DNA of 64,000 nt from Prorocentrum cordatum (GCA_963575745.1 CAUYUJ010014596.1:235501-299500); one strand, 5' to 3'. Counted from the first letter of the stretch, positions 37,243 to 48,679 are shown. Notes: generated by a model from the sequence alone, not told the origin. A program made the numbers and translations.

Positions 37243-39058
37243 GAGGCTCCTCCTTGGGGATCAGGAGCGGTGCGACGCCCTTGCCTTTGGGCGTGGCAGT
37301 CATGAGGTCGTGGAGGTAAGGGCTCTGGGCCGCTTTGGTTAGGAGTGTGCCCGTGGCGGGGCTGAAGCCGCCACCACGGGCTGGCGGCGTCACAGGCTCT
37401 GTGATAGTGGTAGGGGTGACAATGGTAACGTTGTCCCTCTTCGGCACCACCTCAGCCAACGGGGCCTCGGTGATGCTCCACGGGATGGGGCACCCTGCGA
37501 CCTGTACCGTATATGTGGGTGGGGGACGATGGGCGCGCACTAAGGCAAACTGAGCCGAAGTGGCTGGGTCCCAGGCGGCGTGGTAGACCTCGCAGTCCCA
37601 TTTGACGGACGGGCCCGCGAGAGTCTTAGCAAGCTGGGTCAGCGTGGCGTGGCGTGCCGCAATGCCAGTGATGCGGTATCGCGTCTTGGCGAGAGTGGCT
37701 TCACAGCCACGGATGCTGACGGCAGCAGCCTTGGCGGCGTCTGACCCTCGTGCAACACGGATCCCCAGTAAGCCTGACTTGCCGTGCCTGACGACTCCTA
37801 GGGCCTTGAAGTCCACCGACTTCTGGAACGCATCTGCCATCGTGATGGGCTGGTCCTCAGGGAACCACACGGTCTGGTACTTGTCTGCAGTGGGCTCGTC
37901 AGCACCTACGTTGCTGAGGTCGTAGGTGGCGCCGAGTTGCCCTGAACCCGCCAAGACCTTGTCAACCGCTTGAAGACTGACGCCGAAGGTGGCAGCCAGG
38001 GACCTCTTTCCGACGCCCGATCCATACCTGCCTAGGCTTTTGCAGGGTTCGAGGATGGTGACGGCTTTAAAGTTGCCGTGGAAGAGGGCCTTGAAGGTGT
38101 CCTGGAGCTGACTATCAAGCTCCTGACGGCGAGCGTCTTTCTTGGACTCCCTGTGCTTTTGGTTTTGGCGCGCCTTGTCCTGTGGGGCGGAGTCCCTTCG
38201 GAAAGGACCCTTGGCGCGTGGACCACCGTTCACGGGGGCACCTCCCGAGAACTGATCCTCGAAGGCCTGATGCATGGACGGGACTGCGGCGATGGCCTCG
38301 GTTTCATGTATGGTCACCCGAATCCAGCATACGTGGTCGGCAGGATCGATGGTGGCGACGGCTACTTTTTCCGTGCAGGCGACTTCCTTGGTGCCCAGCT
38401 GGTACACGGTCACGGGGACGTGCGTGTGGACCACTTTGGGCGCCTTGGGGTGACGCTTCAGCACGGGGACGGCGAGCTCGGTACCGACGTAGTTATCGTT
38501 TTTTGGGCCCATGACAGCAATCGCAAGCTGACCCGTGGTACGCTTACCCTGCACGAGGTGGTGTTGCAGCAGCCGTTCTCCGCTCTCGTAGTCGTGGAGG
38601 CTGATACTGGGCTTGTACGTCTTGCCGTCGTCAAGTGATGTGGGTTCGGCGAGGACTGGGACCTTCCAGAAGGCCGGGTCCAAGGCAATGAATTGGGCGT
38701 CCGCAGCCTGAAGACGTGCGGACGCAGCTGGTGGGTGTGATGTGTCACCACCAATGCGCTTAGGCTTGCTGCGCTGGTGGTGATCCAGCGTGTAGCTGAT
38801 CTGGTTGGCGGCACACATGCGGATCAAGGCACTGCCGAGCTTCTTTGTGTTGGTCTTGTGCATGTCGTACGTGGCCTGAAGCTCGTCCGCGTTCAGCTCG
38901 GCAAGCCCATTGTATGCGGCCGTGGGGCGGTCGGACCCCGCTTGCTTGAAAGCTGCGATGCAGTCCTGCTTGCGTTGGAGGAGAGACCCTTCGGCAGCAG
39001 GACGTGAGCTCGGCGGCTGCTTGGAAGAGCGACGGCGCTCCGGCTTACCGGGGGCCAT
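37091..39058 (-). CDS. LINE-C ORF1
   Basis: 655 codons from an ATG at 39058, first residues MAPGKPERRRSSKQPPSSRP, a basic tail. Residues 25-110 form a helical region (IAAFKQAGSDRPTAAYNGLA; KLGSALIRMCAANQISYTL). The centre has a strongly basic segment (DKARQNQKHRESKKDARRQ), suited to RNA binding. Residues about 330-560 contain VTILEPCKSLGRYGSGVG, FKALGVVRHGKSGLLGIRVA, and KWDCEVYHAAW followed by FALVRAHRPPPTY, a pattern (W-x-C-x-V ... rapid Pro-rich end) reminiscent of ORF1 proteins of dinoflagellate LINEs as I recall them. A hairpin repeat is translated GGGFSPATG near residue 565. No stop or frameshift, so it is the best preserved ORF with ORF4. Confidence 0.65.
   Translation of the reverse strand: MAPGKPERRRSSKQPPSSRPAAEGSLLQRKQDCIAAFKQAGSDRPTAAYNGLAELNADELQATYDMHKTNTKKLGSALIRMCAANQISYTLDHHQRSKPKRIGGDTSHPPAASARLQAADAQFIALDPAFWKVPVLAEPTSLDDGKTYKPSISLHDYESGERLLQHHLVQGKRTTGQLAIAVMGPKNDNYVGTELAVPVLKRHPKAPKVVHTHVPVTVYQLGTKEVACTEKVAVATIDPADHVCWIRVTIHETEAIAAVPSMHQAFEDQFSGGAPVNGGPRAKGPFRRDSAPQDKARQNQKHRESKKDARRQELDSQLQDTFKALFHGNFKAVTILEPCKSLGRYGSGVGKRSLAATFGVSLQAVDKVLAGSGQLGATYDLSNVGADEPTADKYQTVWFPEDQPITMADAFQKSVDFKALGVVRHGKSGLLGIRVARGSDAAKAAAVSIRGCEATLAKTRYRITGIAARHATLTQLAKTLAGPSVKWDCEVYHAAWDPATSAQFALVRAHRPPPTYTVQVAGCPIPWSITEAPLAEVVPKRDNVTIVTPTTITEPVTPPARGGGFSPATGTLLTKAAQSPYLHDLMTATPKGKGVAPLLIPKEEPLAKRHRSSSGKRDATPHARSHGAPGRSSSAPPHGTDGAAEADGRPRTRWS
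37350..37380. repeat. Core hairpin in ORF1
   Basis: Arms CCCGTGG/CCACGGG perfect; core GGCTGAAGCC with a short inner mismatch. Translated GGGFSPA. Confidence 0.9.
38697..38725. repeat. Core-variant hairpin in ORF1
   Basis: Arms GCGTCCGCA/TGCGGACGC perfect (9 bp); core GCCTGAAGACG. Confidence 0.85.
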
Positions 39059-39468
<410 letters not shown>

Positions 39469-39617
39469 GCCACCGGCGCCTCGATCGCGCGCGCAGTCAG
39501 CTTCCCAGGGCGGTTCGAGGAGAGAGTTTATCGAGGCTCGAAAGGTTGTTCAAGGGTCGCCTACGCTCTGTGAGTTCCACGGTTTGGAGCTGAACTCCTA
39601 GACTTCGAGGGCGAGAT

Positions 39618-39980
39618 TTGGCATCTTCCAGGGGGCCCTTTATGCGGGCACTTCTCGAGGAAGAGGGGCAGAGGGCGCAGGCGAACAACGCCAGGATCCC
39701 GCGCGAAGTGAACGCTGCCAGGAACCAAGCTCAGATCCGACGGGTTCGCGAGGTGGCCCAGGCACGGAGAAAGCAGGGGCGCAACCTCTGCTTCGCCCAA
39801 GTCACCGACCCTGAGGGCAGCGCCTGTTCTGACGGGCGCGAGTGCGCCAAGCTGCTGGCCGTGTATTGGGGCGCCGTCTTTAGGGGCATCCAGGTCGACC
39901 CCCAGGGCGCCCAGAAGGTGCGTCAGGATTTTGCGCCGACTACCACTAACGAGTACGAGTCGGAGGTCGGGGGGTGAGAT
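39618..39980 (+). pseudogene. LINE-D segment before RT
   Basis: Frame from 39618 reads EGQRAQANNARIPREVNAAR (basic helix), then NLCFAQVTDPEGSACSDGRE and LLAVYWGAVFRGIQVDP. The pattern 'D..G.......YW..VF' is the standard lead-in to RT in dinoflagellate LINEs. It stops at 39975, where the CG-rich minisatellite begins; the normal continuation appears only at about 41390. Confidence 0.65.
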
Positions 39981-41290
39981 CGCAGGGAAGGAGACCCCGA
40001 TCCGGGAGATCCTTCCATTTCATTCGCGCCGCGCGCGCGCGGGCGAGGCGAAGCCGCGCGGGCGCGCGAGAGGAATGACCCGCCGCTGCAAGGGGGAAGT
40101 TAAGACAAAATGAGTATCCCCCGTCCGTCCGTCCGTCCGGCGGCGGCCCTCGGTGTTCCGCGGTGTCCCGTGGCGTCCCGCGGTGTTCTGTGGCGTCCGC
40201 CGCTGCTGGGGCGAAGTCAAGACAGGTGATTTTCCCCTGTCCGTCCGTCCGTCCGGCGGTGGCCCTCCCCGTCCGTCCGTCCGGCGGTGGCTCGCAGTGC
40301 CCCGCAGTGTCCTGCGGCGCCCCGCGGCGTCCAGTGGTGCCCGGGGCAAATTATTCTCCCCCGCCCGCTCGTCCGTCCGTCCGTCCGGCGGCGGCTCGCG
40401 GCGCCCCGCGGCGCCCCGTGGTGCCCCGCGGTGTCCCGCCCGCGGTGTCCCGCGGTGTCCCGTTGAGAGAGATAGTGAGATCGATAGTGGGATCGTTGCT
40501 GAGATCGATATTGGGATCGGTAGTGAGATCGACGCAGCGCCCCGAGGTGTCCCGCGGTTTCCGTGGTGTCCCAAAAAGTAAGATGGATCGTGAGATCGAC
40601 CGCGAGATCGACAGGTGCCCCGCGGTGCCCCGCGGCGCCCCGCGGCGCCCCGTTGACTGAGGTCGCTAGTGCGATCGTTACTGAGATCGATATTGAGATC
40701 AACGCGGCGGCCCGAGGTGCCCCGCGGTTTCTCGCGGTGCCCCGTTGAGCGAGATCGTTAGCTAGATTGATAGAGAGATCGACAGGTTCCCCCGCGGTGT
40801 CCCGTGGTGTCTCGTTGAGTGAGATCGATAGTCAGACCGATCGTGAGATCGATCGTGAGATCGATGTGGTGTCCCGAGGTGCCCCGCGGTGCCCCATGGT
40901 GTCCCGTTGAGCGAGATCGAGATTTATTCCGAGACCGATAGTGAGATCGAGAGGTGCCCCCGCGGTGTCCCGCGGTGGCCCGCGGTGACCCGTGGTGTCC
41001 CGTGGTGTCCCGGTGAGTGAGATCGATAGTGAGAGCGATCGTGAGATCGACCAGTGTCCCGTGGTGTCCTGCGGCGCCGCGTTAGGTGAGATCAATATCG
41101 GGGGTGGACAGACCTCCTGCCCTGACGCGTCGATTTGCGAATTGTCCGTTTTCGGTTCTCGAGAGGGCGCCGCGGCCGTCATTCCCCTGGCTTGCACCCG
41201 CCAGGTTTGGGCCCGAGGCCATTGTCACTAGACCGCGTTTTACTAAGTGAGGTCTGTCCACCCCGACAATGGTGAGACCGATTAAGTCAG
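39981..41290 (+). repeat. CG-rich minisatellite nested in LINE-D
   Basis: Two interleaved motif types: CCCCGCGGTGTCCCGCGG-like phrases, and GAGATCGATAGTGAGATCG-like phrases (from 40450 on), with CCGTCCGTCCGTCCGGCGG blocks at 40120-40390. No coding function; long frames are artefacts. Confidence 0.85.
41098..41266. mobile_element. MITE within the minisatellite
   Basis: Ends form an inverted repeat TCGGGGTGGACAGACCTC (left has one extra G), about 20 bases. CAAT flanks both sides (possible 4-5-bp target duplication). 169 bases, no ORF. Confidence 0.75.
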
Positions 41291-41374
41291 ACGTTGCCCC
41301 CCCCCTTCCCCGCGCACCCGCCCCCTGCCCCCGCGCGCGCGTAACCTCATCAACCGAAGGGTGGTCGCATGTCT

Positions 41375-42345
41375 CCGCCGTCCAGGCCAAGTATCCTTGG
41401 GTGATTTCGGATGAGCTTGTCTACGCCGTCACCGCACGTAAGCGCGATTCGCCCCCATGCCCAGACGGCGCGCCCTACGCAGCGCGGCAGTGTTCACCGC
41501 CTGCAGTCCAGCACGTTCTTTTTCAGTTGTACCTTCGCCTGATGGACGCAGGCCAGCTTCCGAAGGATTTCAATATCTCGCGGGGGGCACTCCTTCCGAA
41601 AGACGAGCCTGGTGGAGCCGATGCTGCTGCCCGCGCCCCATCTTGCGCGAGGCCGATCGCACTGTCAAATACCGACAACGCCCTGGCCGCCGCCGCGGGC
41701 TCTCCCCGGGGGCCGATCGTGCCCGATTTGCTGAGGTTTGTCAATGTGGCTCTGTCAAAGGTCGGACACTCCTGGACAACCTTGTGTGAGATCGACAGCG
41801 CCATGCTGAACTGGGCCGCCGCGGGCGCTGACCCACGGTTTGAAACGGCGCTTCTTGATCTGCAAAAGGGCAGTCCCTAGCGTGGCGTGCGCCTGCACCT
41901 GGGGAGTGCTGGAGGCCTTGGATATACCGCATCACGTGCGCCGTGCCGTTCAGTGCATGTATTCTGCTTTAAAGATGACCGTCAGCGTGAACGGCTGCGA
42001 GCCGATTGTTGTAACCGTCGCCCGTGGAGTCAAGCAAGGGTGCCCGATCGGTGGCCTGATTTTCAGTCTGTGCATTAACCCCGCCTTGGCCTGCATTAGG
42101 AAAACCGCCCAGGCCTTGCCGACCGTCTTGGGCGCCTTCGCCGACGACGTCGCCGTCGCGGGCGAGGATTTGGTCGAGGTCCTCTTCGTTGCCCTCGAGA
42201 GCTTCACGGGTTCCACGCGGGCCACGGGGCTCGTCCTGAACATCGAAAAGCGCGCGCTGGTTATTCCTGGCGAGGAGTTTCGGAAAAGGCAGTGGAGGTG
42301 GCGACGGGGGCGGGGGGCGGGCATCGGGAGATTCGATATTCAGGC
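41375..42345 (+). pseudogene. LINE-D reverse transcriptase
   Basis: KYPWVISDELVYAVTARKRD then PPCPDGAPYAA (41390-41490), QHVLFQLYLRLMDAGQLPKD, then RPIALSNTDN (about 41655) and VKGRTLLDNLV in a neighbouring frame (about 41757). From 41870: VLEALDIPHHVRRAVQCMYS, GVKQGCPIGGLIFSL (42026, motif B), GAFADDVAVAGED (42137, catalytic ADD), and ATGLVLNIEKRALVIPGEEF (motif D). Frameshifts occur near 41750 and 41868. The RT is cut at 42345 by the (TA)n composite repeat. Confidence 0.85.
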
Positions 42346-42358
42346 CAGTGGATATATA

Positions 42359-42403
<45 letters not shown>

Positions 42404-42404
42404 C

Positions 42405-42452
<48 letters not shown>

Positions 42453-43215
42453 AAAGGCTTCGCCCCGCGCCGCCGGCCCCTTGTCTCGGATAGTGGGGGA
42501 CGCAAAAGCTAAATCATGGGGTCTGGGCGCCGCCTTGAAGCAGTCTCGGGGCCTGTTTGTCTTTCGACCCTGACCCTGCGGATTTGCGTCGCGGGTGCCA
42601 CCGAATTTCAGACATGTGACAAAAGGGGATCCTGGCCCCACGGATCTGCGTCGCGGCTGCCACCGAATATACCCTGGCCCTACGGATCTGCATGAGGGGT
42701 GCCGCCGAATTTCAGAAATGTGGCAAATCCTTTTTTGTGTTTTTGGACCCTGGCCCTGCCGATCTCCGTGAGGGGTGCCGCCGGATTTTAGAAATGTGGC
42801 ACGTCCCATGTGTTTTTGGTCCCTGGCCCTGCCGACCTGCGTGAGGGGTGTCACCGAATCTCAGAAATTTGGCAACACATGTGTTTTTGGACCCTGACCC
42901 AGCCGTCGTGCGTGAGGGGTGCCAGCGAATTTCAGAAACGGTGTTTTTTTGCACCCTGAGCCCGTCGATCTGCGCGAGGGGTGTCACCGAATGTAAGAAA
43001 TGTTGCAAATCCCTGATGTTTTTGGACCCTGACCCCGCCGACCTGCGCGAGGGGTGCCAGCAAATTTTAGAAATGCGGCAAATGCCTTGTGCTTTTGGAC
43101 CCTGACTCCGCCGATCTGCGCGAGGGGTGCCAGCGAATTTTAGGAATGTGGCACATCCTCTGCGTTTTTGCACCCTGGCCCCGCCGATCTGCGTGGGGGT
43201 GTTAATGTTTACCTG
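42346..43215 (+). repeat. Composite repeat copy 2: (TA)n, conserved block, diverged 73-bp-type units
   Basis: (TA)n at 42350-42447, TCCGTAAAGGCTTCGCCCC block at 42447, AAGCTAAATCATGGGG, TTGAAGCAGTCTCG, then about eight diverged units with CCGAATTTCAGAAATGTGGC and TTTTTGGACCCTG. Same order as 18523-19133 but lacking the GGTTACCACACC repeats. Confidence 0.9.
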
Positions 43216-43436
43216 CCCCAGTAATTCAAAGAACGCGCTCAGGGCGTGGAAACATTGCCGTTTTGGGCCTCGCCCCTTCGCGCGGTCCATCAACGAGGAA
43301 CAGTGGGCAGCAAGAAGTCAACGAGGAACAGTAAGCAGCAAGAAACCTACCTGAAACAGTGAAATCTGGATGCTGCAACTGGCAAAGGGAACTGCGAACC
43401 TCAGGCTTACAGCCTGGTGGCCCCACAAGGGGGCCG

Positions 43437-43765
43437 GTGGATATGTATGTATGTATGCATGTATGCATGTATGCATGTATGCATGTATGCATGTATGCAT
43501 GTATGCATGTATGCATGTATGCATGTATGCATGTATGCATGTATGTATGTATGCATGTATGCACGTATGCATGTATGCATATATGCATGTATGCATGTAT
43601 GCATGTATGCATGTATGCATGTATGCATGTATGTATGTATGTATGTATGTATGTATGGATGGATGGATGGATGGATGGATGGATGGATGGATGGATGGAT
43701 GGATGGATATAAATATATATATATATATATATATGTGTATGTATATGTATGTATATATATAGTTA
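43437..43765 (+). repeat. Microsatellite cluster (ATGTATGC)n, (GGAT)n, (TA)n
   Basis: ATGTATGC units at 43441-43655, GGAT units at 43656-43708, then TA/TATG to 43760. Encodes only Met/Tyr/Cys or His/Ile/Tyr artefacts. Confidence 0.97.
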
Positions 43766-43879
43766 TTGGTGCATGTATTGGAGTTGGGGGCAGACGCGCG
43801 TCGTGGCCATGAGCGCCCCGGCCGAAAAGGCGCCCCTTTGCCGAGCAGTTTGGGGAACATCTGAGCTGCGGCATCACTG

Positions 43880-44175
43880 CCTACACGATGCTTGCGCTGC
43901 CTGCTGTTAGCCGCGTCGCCCAGTGCTGGGGCCCGCCGAAGCGGGCGAGGGTCGCAGACCAGGATTCGCTTCAGCGGCTCGCGCGCGCGCCCATGTTCAG
44001 CCCCCCGCCGGGTGCCTTTTTTTCAGTTGAGAGATCTCGGCCACAGCGTTGCAATTCGCAGGCTGGACGTCCTGGCCCGAGCGACGCTGCTGAGAGCAGC
44101 CGCCAACAGCCCGCGCTCCCATGCCCTGAGAGACGAGATGCAGCAATTTGCCGATCCAGATGATTGCAACATTGC
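43880..44175 (+). pseudogene. LINE-D segment after RT
   Basis: Two neighbouring frames together read ITAYTMLALPAVSRVAQCWG, DQDSLQRLARAPMFSPPPG, LRDLGHSVAIRRLDVLARAT and LRDEMQQFADPDDCNIAW. The layout (alternating helices, 'L..L..G...A.R.L...A..R') matches the region after RT in dinoflagellate LINEs. One frameshift near 44025. Confidence 0.55.
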
Positions 44176-46979
44176 GTGGAGGTTCTCTCCCTTGGCCCCC
44201 CGCTCGTTCTACCTGCAGATGCGGAATCAGTGCCGAGCTTCCCGCGCAGTCCCGCGCAGTTCATGCCAAGCGGGCCAAAATTTTGGAAGGAGCGAGCTCT
44301 GGTTGGCCCCTGCGTCTTTCAGGTTGCGCACCCTAGGCTCTCCAAGCTGCGTCCCCAGGTTCGCCCGAACCAGGTCCATCTCGCCATCTTGCGCCCGAGC
44401 GCCGCGGCCAAAAAGAACACCGAGTCCATCGCCACTGCAACGTGCAAATGTATCTTTAATGGATGGAATACCGCGAGGAGGCATAGGCAGGTGGCGCAAA
44501 CCCGCTGTTTCGGACGCCGACCGGTCAGAGGCGATGACCTTCTTCACTACTGCTCGCGCCCAGATCTCAGCCCGACGGCGAAGAAGCTTTTGCTGTGGTT
44601 GCCTGACGAAGGGGGGGGGGGGAATCCTCATCGAGCTCTGGTGCCCTTCCTCTCCCCAGCCCCTCCTGAATCCGTGTTTTCGCATCATGTTGCCTTGGAA
44701 CTGAGCCACAGTGCATATTTGATATTCAGGGCATCGACGCAGATGGTTGCAACGCGATTTTACGTTTTCATGGTTGCGCGCGCGGCTCAGAGCCGCTGCC
44801 AGGAAATCTAACGCCAGAGTTTCGCCAGCACGGAAACAGCCGATGTAAAGCGCGTACCTCATGATTTTTCCCTTCCCACCCCCGCCGCGTGCGTCGGCGC
44901 GATCGGCGCCAGGTCGGTTTTCGGGGGCGGGCCGCGCGCCCTGTCTGCGAAAGGCCTGGGACCGCCCTCCTCTCCATCTCTCGGCGACGCGCCTCCTCTT
45001 CCTAAAGATGCATCCACCTACTTCCTAATCCATATCCTCTCTTTGTTTGTTTTCTCTCTCTCTCTCTTTCTCTCACTCCTTCCTCCCCCACTCCTTGTCC
45101 TCCCCTCCTCCTCCTCTTCCTCCTCAGCCTCCTCCCCCTCGTCTTCCTCATTCCCATTTCAGTCGAGGGGCGGCCTACTGGGTAGCTGGGCAACGCAGCA
45201 TTGTTGCAGGCATGCGGGCAGGGCCCGTCTTCGCATGGGCACTTGGCACAAGGGGGCCCCTTCCTCGCCCGCTCTGCAATCGTGTACGACGCACCGCTTC
45301 GCCCCTCTCTACGATGAAAGAACCCATGTTTTATCCGCCGCTTTATTTTTCTGGTTGGTAGCCGGGCATCTCGCTCCACCAATTGCCGCCGTGGCCCGCG
45401 CGGCTTCGCCCCGTGCCCCCGGCGGTCTTCTGCGTCGTCCCCTATGACATCCCGTTCTACATGCTGCTCTACAGCTGCGCTGATCGTCTATTTCGCCCTG
45501 GCTGGCGCCACGCCTCGGGGGGGGCGCGCCGGGCCCGGCCGCCTTTTCCGGCGCAGGATCCCGCGGCGCGCCCACAGGCACGAGTGCGAGATCTACAAGG
45601 GCGGCGCCCCCAGTGCCAGCGCCCAGCACCTCGCCCCCCCCCTCGGCCGTCTCGAACTGCGTTTGGACGCGTGCCTCTACAGGGCGAATGTTCAACAGTA
45701 GTGCAAAAAATCAGGGGGCGATTTTGAGTCTATTTTCAATGTGTTTGAGCGTTGTCTCGCATTCTCATTTTTCCTTCCGAATCTGCCTGCAAGGGGGCGC
45801 GCCCAACCTGACACTATGTTCGATGGGCTCGGGGGGCCCTCGCCGCCGCAGTACTATCTTGCGAGCGCGGCCGCTGATGTCGGACCGTCGAACGGCCCGA
45901 ATTCCACGTCTGCGGCGTCGACGCGGGGCCCCGAGAAACGCGCGAATCGGTTGCGACAGCCCGAGGGGTGCAGGGGCCGAGACGTTTCGGCCCCATTGCG
46001 CCCGCATGTAGATGTAGCCGGCAATGTCGAGCAGTCCTTCTATCCAACGTTCGAATCGTCGGTGGCGGCAGCATCGTTCCGAGCCAAGCGCAACTATGTT
46101 GCGAGAGCCAGGGGATCGCATGCAGGAGCAGCGGGAATGTGATGGAGCGTCGGGCAACTGCGTTGCCTTTCTTCTAGGGGTCCGTCACGCGAGTCTGACG
46201 CGACTCGCTGTCGGTCCTCCAGGATGGCTCTCAACGTTACTTTCGCACTCCATGCCTCAGGAGAGGCTTGGGTCGCCGCAGCGGGGCGCAGCAGGCCGGG
46301 CAACTCCTGGTTCGCCACGAGGGATGGCTACCTCTTGCTGCGCGCGGTGGGCGCGTCGAGCGTCCAGCTCGCCATGATCTTGCAGCGCTGCGGCGTGGCC
46401 TGCCTTGCGGGCGCGCCGCGGCTGTCGGGCGTGGGCCAGCGGCGCCGATTTGGTTATGCGATCGAAAACTCGCCGGGCAATCTCGCCTTGGCCGCGCGTG
46501 CGCAGCGCCGGGCGTAGGATTAGGATCAGAGTGCTCATGGCTTATCATTAGGATTAGACACAGGATCAGAGTGCTTGCGGCTCCGGGGCTAACCAGAGCG
46601 CGCGCGCATTGCACTGGGGCCGATCAGAGCGTCTATGGCACTGGGGCCCGATCGCGCTGGGATGGCACGGCCCCTTTTGGCCCGCGCAGCGGCGCCGGGT
46701 CTGCCTGCAGGTCCTCGAGCAGCGCGCCCAGCAGTAGGTTTCGAGCCCATCCCCGACTCCGACGCCACCGGCGAGGTCGGCGAGGATTTCGCAGCCGACG
46801 ATCCCGAAGCGCGCGGAGCTCCCGTGGAACAGCGAACAGCGCGGCGCGCGCCCTTTTTGGGTTCGCGATCGCGCCCAGACCCTACGCGCTGCTTCGGCGG
46901 CCATGGGCCCGCGCGCAACGCAAGGGCAGAACTCGCGGAGAAAGGCTACCGCGCACGCCTGGCAGAGGTGCTCGATATT
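44176..46979. other. No complete gene; scattered coding-like patches
   Basis: Pyrimidine-rich at 45040-45150. A short duplication of GGATCAGAGTGCT at about 46523 and 46564. The frame at 46635-46980 (ARAELAEKGYRARLAEVLDI) may be the upstream part of the copia gag at 46980. Nothing else is recognisable. Confidence 0.35.
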
Positions 46980-47180
46980 GACCTCCACGTAATTTTTGCC
47001 GGCTTCGGGACAGGCCAGCGTTAGGGAAAGGGCAAGAAGCATCGGGCTGGCGGGCTGGGATTCGGCCGATTGGGCAACCCAGAGGGCCCAGACGGGACAC
47101 GTCTCAAGTGCCACGAGTGCGACTCAGAGCAGCACCTCGCGCGCGATTATCCCCGTCGGCGCCGTCGAGGGCGGACGCGC
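46980..47180 (+). pseudogene. Copia-like gag zinc-knuckle fragment
   Basis: Reads GKGKKHRAGGLGFGRLGNPE then GTRLKCHECDSEQHLARDYP. The basic Gly/Lys stretch followed by a C-x2-C-x4-H-x4-(C) knuckle is typical of dinoflagellate copia gag. The last Cys is Tyr here, so the knuckle is broken. A stop precedes the segment at about 47023. Downstream frames (47560-47820, QLRQEMDNLVGRVRQDF) are Ala/Pro-rich and not assignable. Confidence 0.6.
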
Positions 47181-47830
47181 CCTCATCTCCGGCGCCCCCG
47201 CCTCAGCGGCACGACCGCCGCCGACGCCGTCACCCTCGCCACTCAGGTGCCAGGGGCACCGAGGGGCGCCGGGACCAGTCGTCAACTGCGAGAACCAGGT
47301 GCCGATTCGGTCTGGACGACCATGGGGGCCTACAGGGCGCCCGAACCTGCGTCTCCGGGATCCGACAACGGTTGCCGCATGCAAAGCGCCGCGTTTTGGA
47401 AAAGGCTGCCAGCCTATTCCTGCTTCAGCGACTGCGCGACCAGCGCCAGCAGCAGCAGCTCCCGGTGCGTTGCCCGATGGATCCTGGCCGGCAGTTGGAC
47501 AGGGCCAGCGTTCGAATTGGGTGGGCATTTCGCCGTCTTCGTCAGCATCGCCCAACGGTCATGAGGCCAAACTAATGCAACTACGTCAGGAGATGGACAA
47601 CCTCGTGGGCCGCGTCCGACAAGACTTTGCTCCACCGACGGATAGGGCAACTACGATGCCAGTCGGAACGGCGGCAGTGGGGGACGCAGCAGCTGCGCCA
47701 CCTGGAGCTCCAGCAGCACCACCATCACCGACACAAGCGCGCTGGGCAGGAGTGGCCAGTGCTTTCCCGGAGGGGCCACAGCGCGGGCGCAACTGCGCGA
47801 GCGACATCAATGCCTGAACCGCTGTGCCAG
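47181..47830. other. Ala/Pro-rich sequence, no gene supported
   Basis: Frames continue from the gag fragment without recognisable motifs. Confidence 0.3.
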
Positions 47831-48600
47831 CTGCCCCACCTGCCGATCTGCAGTTGCCGAGCTGGACTTACATGTCATCGACCGCAGCCCTCTGCATAAT
47901 TACGCGCGCCGTGCGGATCCAGCTCCACGTGGCCATTTGGGGTTCGTGGGGCGTTCCGTGGCCATTTGGACCCCTATTGGGGTGTTCGTGTGGCCCTGTG
48001 GAGGCATGCTAGATGATCTCTTGGGTTACCTTGGGCAACATTGTCCCAGGTTGGAACCCACCTTGAGCTAGCTGTCTGACGCCGCCTCAGAGCCAGATTT
48101 GCCCACCAGCCTCCCACAGGTGCCTCCACGATGCCACAATAGTTCAAACGCGCATGTTTGTTTCAATGTTTGCGGGTTCGAACGAATGGGGCGGCGCCGA
48201 TTACAGTAGCGCTGCCCTCTTTGGCCCAACAAGTCGCCTAGAGGGCCCCTGTTGGGACGGCTTCGGCTGCTCTGAGGACCGTATTGGAACCTTTTCCGTA
48301 CGGACCCCTGTTGGTGTTCGATTGGGTTGTCTCGGAGCCATGTTGAGGCTCGAGGCTTCAAAATTCATCGAAATCAAAACGACGAGAAGGCATAAGTCAT
48401 TGAATGCTTCCCAGGTGCATGACGGATTTCGAACCCCCTGGGGCGTATTAGAGAGTCTCCGTGGGCATTGTTGGAGCGATTTTGGGGCCTCTTGGAGGCA
48501 TGCTGGATACCATCTTGCCACATCTTGAGTTACAGTGAGCCATGTTAGAGGCCATCGTGGGCTATTCGAGCTCTTCTTGGAACCATTTTGGACGCGCTAT
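47831..48600. repeat. Degenerate TTGGAGGCAT/CCATTTTGG-type repeats
   Basis: Related phrases: GTGGAGGCATGCTAGATGAT (47999) and TTGGAGGCATGCTGGATACC (48491), plus several GGCCATTTGG and CCTGTTGG phrases. Typical of dispersed dinoflagellate intergenic or intron sequence; no gene seen. Confidence 0.45.
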
Positions 48601-48679
48601 CCTCTCGTGTCCCTTCTCGTTCAGACCCGGGGTCCGAAGAGAAAGAACGGGGTGGAAGGGGAAGCGCTTGAAATCACCT

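Larger units (their letters stand above)
39469..44175 (+). mobile_element. LINE-D, decayed LINE with nested insertions
   Basis: Three plus-strand blocks belong to one LINE polyprotein: pre-RT (39618-39980), RT (41375-42345) and post-RT (43880-44170). The gaps hold a CG-rich minisatellite with a MITE, and a second composite repeat plus microsatellites. Assignment to one copy is inferred from order and spacing. Confidence 0.65.

Noticed and set aside
43226-43860. Met/Tyr/Cys or His/Ile/Tyr repeat proteins
   Set aside because: Microsatellite translation.
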